A DNA stretch of 64,000 nucleotides from Zingiber officinale (taxonomy: Eukaryota > Streptophyta > Magnoliopsida > Zingiberales > Zingiberaceae): positions 9,992,894 through 10,056,893 of the forward strand of contig NC_056002.1 of the NCBI RefSeq assembly GCF_018446385.1, written 5' to 3'. Numbering within the stretch: the stretch's first letter is position 1; each line of letters begins with the position of its first letter. Of the stretch, positions 57,404 to 64,000 are shown piece by piece. A program made the translations under genes and the position numbers. The notes beneath the pieces were generated by a model. It worked only from the letters and a program-made list of their open reading frames with translations, searched no databases and was not told where the DNA came from.

Positions 57404-60400
57404 TCATTTCACATTTTTATTTTTCAAGTAATAGGCCCCCGAGCTAAGTTTCTGTACGACCTTGTAAGGTCCCACCCATGGTGCCTCGAGTTTGGTGGCA
57501 TCGCCGACCGGCTTGATTCTCTTCCAGACCATATCACCGACCTGGAAGGATCTCGGGATCACCCTCTTGTTGTAGTTCTGCCTCATTCATTGTCGGTAAG
57601 CCATTAGCCGAACGACCGCTTTATCCTACACTTTATCCATTAAGTCGAGTTCCATTAGCCTTCACTTGCTATTTCCTTCGTCGTAGAGTCGCACCTAGTC
57701 AAATTTTACTCCAACCTCTATAGGAACCACCGCTTCTCCTCCGTACACTAGCTAGAATGGTGTTATGTCAGTCGACTCCTTTGGAGTCATGTGAAGTGCC
57801 CACAAAACACTTGGGAGCTCGTCGACCAAGCTACCTTCTGCGTGGTCGAGCCGAGATCATAAGCCTCTGAGGATCTCTCGGTTTGTGACCTCCGCCTGAT
57901 CGTTGCTCTAGGGGTAGGCGACTGATGTGAAGGCTTACTGGATGTCATAGACTTCACACCACTCCCGGAGCTTCTGACCCACGAACTGCCTCCCATTATC
58001 CGAGATGAGCTGGCGAGAGATGTCGAACCGACAAAGGATATGTTGCTAAATGAATTTGATGACCATCTGCTCGCTTATCTTTGCCAGGGGTTCAACCTTC
58101 ACCCATTTTGAAAAGTAGTCCACAGCAACGAGCAGGAACCTTCGTTGATTGATCGTCATGGGAAATGGTCCTACGATGTCCATGCCCCATTGGTCGAACG
58201 GGCAGGATACCATGGACGACTTCATCTTTTCGGTCGGTCGGTACGAAATATTGTGATACTTTTGGCAGGACAAGCATGTGGCTATCGTCCAAGCAACATC
58301 CTCTTGGAGAGTTGGCCAGAAGTATCCGGCTAGAAGAATCTTTCGAGCTAGCGAACGGTCGCCCGAATGGCTTCCACAGGAGCCTTGGTGTACTTCTTGC
58401 AAGATGTACGCTGCATCCTCTAGTCCAACACACTTGAGCAAAGGCCTAGAGAAGTCTCTTTTGTACATCTAATATCTGACCAAGGTAAACAGTCCGACCC
58501 TCTTCTTTAATAAACGCGTCACTTCCTGGTCAGCCGACGTACTTACCGATCGGAGAAATTTGATTAGTGATGTTCTCCAGTCACTTGGAAAGACAACTCC
58601 CTCCATCTGATCGATATGCGCCACCAACGAAACCTGTTCGATCGGCTGGCTGATTATGACCAGTGATAATGAACTAGCTAACTTAGCCAGTTCATTAGCT
58701 GCTTGATTGTCCGCTCGGGGAATCTTTTGTACAGTGACTTCTTGAAAATTTATCTTTAATTTTTCGAAGGCTTCTGCATATAACTTGAGTCAGGGGTTGT
58801 TTATCTCGAACACCCCAGTCAGCTGCTGGGCGACCAACTGGGAGTCTGAGTGAATGAGGACCTTTGTGGCTCCGAGATGTCGTGTTACTTGCAAGCCGGT
58901 TATCAAGGCTTCATACTCATCCTCATTGTTGGTGGCGCCGTAATCCAGCCAAACGGAAAGTTGCATTCGGTCTTCCCTTGGGGAAATGAGCAAGATGCAG
59001 ATCCCACTGCCTTGTCGGGTAGAAGAGCCATCAACATATATTCTCCAAGTTGTTTCTGATTCGTCGTTCTAGATCTTTGTGACGAAATCAGCCAAGACCT
59101 GAGCTTTTATCGTCGATCGGGGCTGCTATTGGATGTCGAACTCACTTAATTTAGTGGTCCACTTGATTAGCCGATTGGATGCTTCTGGGTTGAGGAGAAC
59201 TCTTTCCAAGGTATTGTTGGTCATCACGATGATTGGATGGGAGAGTTAGTATGAGTGGAGTCTCCAAGCGGCTAGTACCAATGCGTAAGCTAATTTTTCC
59301 ATACCAGTGTAGTGAGATTCAGTGTCTTTCAATATATGAATTAAAAAATACACGAGTTGTTGCTCTTTCCCATTCTTCTTAACTAATGCCAAGCTAACCA
59401 CATTTTCGGTGGACGACAGATAAATCCAGAGCAGCTCTCTTGCACCCGGCTTAGCTAATATAGGCAAGGAGTTGAGATAATTTTTGAGTTCTTCGAACGC
59501 CCGGTCGTACTCCGTATCCCACTAGAATTTAGTCGTTCGATGCAGCACCTTGAAGAATAATAGGCTCCAGTCGGATGATTTCGATATGAATCTGGACAGA
59601 GTGGTAATACGCTCGGTCAACCTTTGGGCTTCCTTCAATTTGCGTGGTGGTGACATATCTTATAGAGCCTTGACCTTGCTTGGATTCACCTCGATCCCCC
59701 ACTCGGTGACTATATATCCCAGGAATCGACCGCTTTTGGTGCCGAACAAGCACTTGTTTGGGTTCAGCTTTATTCCATAAGCCCTCAAGGTATGACAGGT
59801 GTCCTTGATGTCTATGCAAAGATCAATAGCTCTTGGAGATTTCATGAGTATGTCATCGGCATATACCTCTATGTTTTGGTCGATCTGCTTCCGGAACACC
59901 TTATTCATGAGTCTCTGGTAGGTGGCACCAGCGTTTTTTAGTCAAAACGACATGACGTTGTAGCAGAATGTTTCGTCAGCTGTGATGAAGTTGACCTTTT
60001 CTTGATCTTCTCGGGCGAGCGACACTTTGTGATAACCTTGATATGCGTCGAGCATGCATATCAGCTCGCAGCCGGTTGTAGAGTCCACCATTTGATCTAT
60101 TCGAGGCAGCGGATAGAAATCCTTCGGGCATGCTTTATTTACGTCACGGAAGTCTATACAGGCCCTCCATTTATTGTCTAGCTTAAGGACCAATACGATA
60201 TTAGCAATCCAACTCGGAAATTGTACCTCCCGTATGTGACCGACCTCCAGTAATTTCTCTATCTCCGCTCAGATGACCAAGTTTTGTTCCATGCCGAAGT
60301 CCCTTCTCTTTTACTTTACTGGCCGAGCATCCGGTCGGACGTGTAGCTCATGCTGAGCCACACTCGGCGAAATATTAGAAAGCTCGTGTGTCATCCAAGA

Positions 60401-60613
60401 AAATACATCATGATTCTGTCTGAGGCAAGCTACCCATTCCGTCTTTTTCTCGTCCTCCAGATCGACAACAATGAAGGTAGTTGCTTCCGGACGGTCAGGA
60501 TAGATCTGAACTCCTTCTTTTTCTTCATAGACTAGAGTGGGGGGTTTTCCAATGATGGCTTTCACCTCCAGGCAAGGTGTCTTCCGAGCAGTTCGTGCTT
60601 CCATTCTGACCAT
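57404..60613 (-). pseudogene. Tat pol remnant: RT, two RNase H domains, integrase
   Basis: Reverse transcriptase: WRACIDFRDVNKACPKDFYP from about 60168 and EVYADDILMKS near 59863, with both aspartates. First RNase H: WIYLSSTENVVSLALV and LVYF near 59430. Second RNase H of the archaeal-like type that marks Tat: WLDYGATNNEDEYEALITGL near 58945 and SDSQLVAQQL. Integrase zinc-binding part: H...H spacing in QEVHQGSCGSHSGDRS and CLSCQK; core start FDQWGMDIVGPFP near 58160. Its C-terminal domain is at 57586-57404 (FQVGDMVWKRI, WVGPYKVVQKL). Stops and frame changes separate the pieces; not functional. Confidence 0.85.
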
Positions 60614-62472
60614 ATCAACGTAGCAACACCGAGCGACTAACTAATCTCCTTTGACTTCTCCTACTTTGTCATCCATCGGGAATTTGATCTTCTGGTAGTA
60701 GGTGGACAACACCGCTTAGAACTCATTGAGTGTCGGTTGACCCAAAATAACGTTGTAGGCTGAGGGCGCATCTACCATTATGAAATTTGAGATCCTTGTC
60801 CGCTTCAGGGGTTCTTCTCTGAGTGAGATGACCAACTTAATCTGGCCGATTAGGAACACTTTGTTGCCCATAAAGCCGTAGAGTGGTATTGACATGGGCA
60901 GCAGTTAACTCCGGTCAATTTGTAATTGATCGAAGGCCTTCCTGTATATGATATTTACCGAGCTACCTGTATCAATAAAAGTTTGATGGACTATATAGTT
61001 GGAGATTACTGCTCAGATGATTAATGCATTATCATGAGGGATGTCCACTCCCTCCAAATCCTTATGGTCGAAGCTAATCTCGGGTCCCTCAACTTTTTCC
61101 TTGTTGTAGCCAACAGAATGTATCTCGAGCCGCCAAGCATGCAACTTCCTTGCTCGGTTAGAATTTCTGCCAGTCGATCCACCGGCAATCATTCCTATCT
61201 CCCCTCGAGTGGAGTTACTCCGGTTCTCTTCTTCCCTTGCGAACGGTCTAGTCCGTTCAGAAGAGGCTTGGGCAGGAATTCGATCCCTATGGTGTTGACA
61301 TGGCTCGGTTGTCCTCTCCTTCCTTCGTTCTGCAGATCGACTTCGATGATGCCGAACTGGAGGCAGCGAACGACGGCAGTATCCGTGTAGAATCGACCTA
61401 TTAGCTGTCAAGTCGTAGCAGTCTCTGGCATTGTGTGTTGTTAACTGGTGGAAACTGCAAAACATTGGTGCCCACCTCTTGACTCCTGGACAAGCGGCCG
61501 CCACCTGTTGTACGACATATGGTTTAGTCTCCTTGTGTGAAGGGGCTCCCGACCGGGGTCCTTTTGGTGGTTGGTGAATGCTCGACTAACGTCGCTCGGA
61601 TGTCACTACGGGATCGGCGGTTGTCTCTTTCTTCCTTGCAACCTAGGCTTCTTCCACATTAATGTACTCATTGACCTTCTTTTGGAGATGACCAAAGTCC
61701 TTTGGAGGCCGCTGAATGAGCAATCGAAAGAACTCTCCCTCGGTGAGCTCTTGGATGAAGGCGTTCACCAATACATCTGAGGAGACTGCTGGAATGTCCA
61801 TCGCCACCTGATTAAAGAGCTGGATATAGGCCCTCAAGGCCTCTTGGGGCCCTTACTTTAGTGAGAATAGGTTCACTCTAGTCTTCTGGTGGCGGCGACT
61901 ACTAACAAAGTGATGGAGGAATGCTGCTCGGAAGTTCTTGAAGTTGTATATAGAGTTGTTCTGCAGCCGCTTGAACCACCGTTGCATGATCCAGATAAAG
62001 TAGTAAGGAAGACTCGGCATTCTACCCCGTCTGTGTACTGGTGAAGGGTGGCCGCATTATCAAACGTGGCCAAATGGTCGTTGAGATCAGTTATTCCATT
62101 ATACTCTTCGATCATTAACGGGGTATAATGCTTTGGTAGAGGGTCATTTAGGATCCCCTCCGAAAATTGTTGATTAACCCGCTCAGGCGAGTTGTCTTCC
62201 CTCGATGCTTTTCCTTTTCGTGCATTCCGAATGGGCGCCTCATCTGAGGAAGATCCTCGGTCTCTATCTGCTCGACCTCTTTCTATTGGGGGAGCCCATG
62301 ATAGTGCGCGGTTAAAGGGGATTGGCGCATTACGAGCGTCCCCATAGGAGCCGATCAGTCTCCTATTTGTCTCTCGAGTGGAAAGTTGATATGTTCGATC
62401 TTCTCTTTCTCTTTCACTCTGCCGACCTACTGTAAAGGCAGCTGGCTCATGTATTGGCTGATTGGCCAACAC
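60614..62472 (-). pseudogene. Tat gag and protease remnant
   Basis: Gag: LPKHYTPLMIEEYNGITDLN with the LATFDNAATLHQY stretch near 62120, then AYIQLFNQVAMDI near 61825 and LTEGEFFRLLIQRPPKDFG. A region ending in FCSFHQLTTHNARDC resembles the Tat nucleocapsid end. Protease: FIDTGSSVNIIY near 60985, with the DTG active site, then YNVILGQPTLN. The frame changes near 61850 and stops occur at 61870, 61640 and 61010. The leader and PBS lie to the right. Confidence 0.82.
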
Positions 62473-62600
62473 CTGTTGTTGTTACTCTAGTATTTTCATC
62501 GCTCGAGCTTGTATGAGTGCATCGAGTTCTTCTTGCGTCAATGTCACCGTTGTGAGTCGTCCAACATCTTCCATCTTCTTCTTCGGATACAGGCAACGTT

Positions 62601-62616
62601 CCCACAGACGACGCCA
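62601..62616 (-). other. Primer-binding site of the Tat element
   Basis: Minus strand TGGCGTCGTCTGTGGG, three bases inside the right LTR; resembles the TGGCGCCG-type PBS of Tat elements. Confidence 0.65.
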
Positions 62617-62619
62617 AAT

Positions 62620-63211
62620 TGATCCTACCCGAATGAAGGAAGCTGGAAAATCGAGAATTGGATGACTGCTGACGGGATGAAGACTTCGATTCTGCAAACA
62701 AAACCAAAACCAAGGAAGGGGTCTCTGACGTTGTCTCTCTGATGCTCAAGTCAAAATAAGGAAGAGAGAATGAAGTAATCAAGAAAATAGAAAATCTTGC
62801 CTTCCTCATATCTAACGTTCCCTTTTATATCTTTTTCTGTGATCGTTCATCTGTCCTTATTTAATTATATTAATTGCCAAAGGAAGACTTATTTGTTTTA
62901 ACTTTTATGCATTAATGATAAGTGTAGTGTTCTTCTTTACCTTGGTTTCTTTATATTTAATGAAACATGACATGTTCCCTTTTGTTTTCTCATCTCTTCT
63001 TGTATAGCATCATTCTTTGCGCCGGACGAGCGGTCCGAGCGGCTCGTTTCACTACTGACCGGCTCATGATGCCTTGATCGGCCGGGTGATATCCGCTCTA
63101 CCACTCCTTTATCGACCAGGATAACTATGAGCCCGATGTTAATCATCTTAATTTTGATCGATACTGTATCAATTAATCCGTGACAGATGAACTCTCTTAA
63201 TCACCGCATCA
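62620..63211 (-). repeat. 5' LTR of the Tat element
   Basis: 592 bp, partner of 50405-51002. Minus-strand TATAAAA at 62823-62829. Ends TGATGCGG on the minus strand. Confidence 0.87.
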
Positions 63212-63778
63212 GTCTTATTCTAAGCCTTTACATTATTGATTTATGTAACAACACTTATCCTTAGAGAATAACCACTTAGACGTTCATATCTCTTTTTTAA
63301 TATTCTTTTATATATAGACCAAATCCGAAAATCCGATCAGCGTGTCCAGTCCACCTCTATGTGGCAGGCACCCACAACCCAATTATTAAGGGTTCTGCAG
63401 CACTATTCCATGTCCCACGGCCTTCCATCTCGAAATCTACCAACAGTTGACTGACTGTCCTACATATGCACTTGCTTTCGAGTCCTAAACTTTAAACCCT
63501 AAACCTTATAATTAATCACGAATCCTTTATTAATCAAGCACCGGCACGCTGCGCAGCGGCTAAATCCATAGGGTCAGGCCATGCCCTGTCCCAAAGGGAA
63601 TGGCAGACCTCATGTGCTTCCTCCAATACGTACGACTAGCGTAATCAATTCCCTGTGACTAACTCGACACGCTTTCACCGGACCACATGGCGATCGATCG
63701 AATCCTGAGTTGCTCGGGCTGTCTATAAAATTGCGGACTGCGCGTCTCGTCTAGCCACCACCCCAACTTCGGACAGCC
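63212..63778 (+). promoter_or_regulatory. Upstream region of the inhibitor-like gene
   Basis: A host promoter region between the Tat element and the gene. TATAAAA at 63724-63730 is 49 bp before the ATG, leaving a short leader. No other clear motif was identified. Confidence 0.6.
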
Positions 63779-64000
63779 ATGGCGATGGCAGCTGGCTCCC
63801 TCCTCTTCCCTTTCATTTTCCTCCTCGCGCTCCCTCCCGTCGCCGCCTCCCTGCTCCAAGCCACCTGCAGCCTCACCTCCAACTACGCCTTCTGCATGTC
63901 GGCGTTGCAGTCCGACCCTCGCAGCCTCAAGGCCGCCGACGTCAAGTCCCTCTCCGCCATCGCCCTCCGCATCGCCTTCGCCGACGCCCGCAGCGCCTCC
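63779..64000 (+). CDS. Secreted PMEI / invertase-inhibitor-like protein, N-terminal part
   Basis: 74 codons from the ATG at 63779, open to the window edge. Residues 1-24 are a signal peptide (MAMAAGSLLFPFIFLLALPP, cleavage likely after VAAS). Mature start: LLQATCSLTSNYAFCMSALQ, with the two cysteines C30 and C39 that form the first disulfide in PMEI-domain proteins, then SDPRSLKAADVKSLSAIALR. Such proteins sit in the cell wall or vacuole and inhibit pectin methylesterases or acid invertases. Another ATG two codons downstream could also serve. GC-rich third positions fit a monocot gene. Sequence alone does not tell which enzyme it inhibits. Confidence 0.82.
   Translation, partial: MAMAAGSLLFPFIFLLALPPVAASLLQATCSLTSNYAFCMSALQSDPRSLKAADVKSLSAIALRIAFADARSAS

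Larger units (their letters stand above)
50405..63211 (-). mobile_element. Tat-lineage Ty3 retrotransposon, degenerate, with two solo LTRs inside
   Basis: Direct repeats 50405-51002 and 62620-63211 (TGATC...GCATCA on the plus strand) bound a minus-strand gag-pol. The PBS beside the right LTR reads TGGCGTCGTCTGTGGG, the type used by Tat elements. Between pol and the 3' LTR lie a 37-bp tandem array and an antisense coding region. Pol has a second RNase H, as in Tat. The flanking 5-mers are GCCTT and GTCTT, four of five equal. Stops, frame changes and LTR divergence show an old copy. Confidence 0.87.

Overview
The window is nuclear DNA of a flowering plant, most likely a monocot. The evidence is spliced genes with GT-AG introns, a tRNA-derived SINE with Au-type promoter boxes, plant retrotransposon lineages (Tork/Angela-like copia, SIRE-like, chromovirus, Tat) and two host coding regions with very GC-rich third positions (12459-12818 and 63779-64000). 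The species cannot be fixed from sequence alone; a Zingiberales-type genome is a guess. No tRNA, rRNA, CRISPR, plasmid or organelle gene was seen.

Four host loci are visible. (1) A small intronless two-membrane-segment protein, minus strand, 12459-12818. (2) Eight exons of a NIPA-type (DUF803) magnesium transporter, minus strand, 13335-17686; the exon(s) for its N-terminus are not in the window. (3) A two-exon gene of unknown function with an ELSFRDMVE motif, minus strand, 29558-30412. (4) The first 74 codons of a secreted PMEI/invertase-inhibitor-like protein, plus strand, from 63779 to the edge.

Everything else is mainly nested transposons. From left to right: the 3' end of a CACTA element (1-2078) inside the 5' LTR of an old copia element (2079-12240), which also holds two solo LTRs (2189-3769 and 9109-10005); SINEs in the NIPA introns; a TRIM-like element (18823-19386) with a hAT MITE inside; a Ty3 chromovirus (19890-28941) whose 3' LTR is truncated; a solo LTR (32085-33029); a hAT element (33135-43532, 8-bp target duplication) whose transposase is split by a young LTR element that carries only gag (35128-42287, minus strand); a foldback element (46184-49657) with a solo LTR in one arm; and a degenerate Tat-lineage Ty3 element (50405-63211, minus strand) with an antisense coding region, a 37-bp repeat array and two more solo LTRs. 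Most boundaries rest on TG...CA ends plus target-site duplications read directly.

The most unusual signal lies in the LTRs. Several SIRE-type LTRs share one layout: an array of short hairpins whose stem sequences change from unit to unit while pairing is kept, then an array of perfect short palindromes, then a TATA box. One palindrome type (GATCGGTC / GACCGATC) also occurs in the LTRs of the unrelated Ty3 chromovirus. In these palindromic zones, and much less elsewhere, the two LTRs of one element differ by many small gaps near CAG/CTG. This is either a local mutation process or an assembly/base-calling artefact. No database search could be run; family names rest on motifs and architecture.
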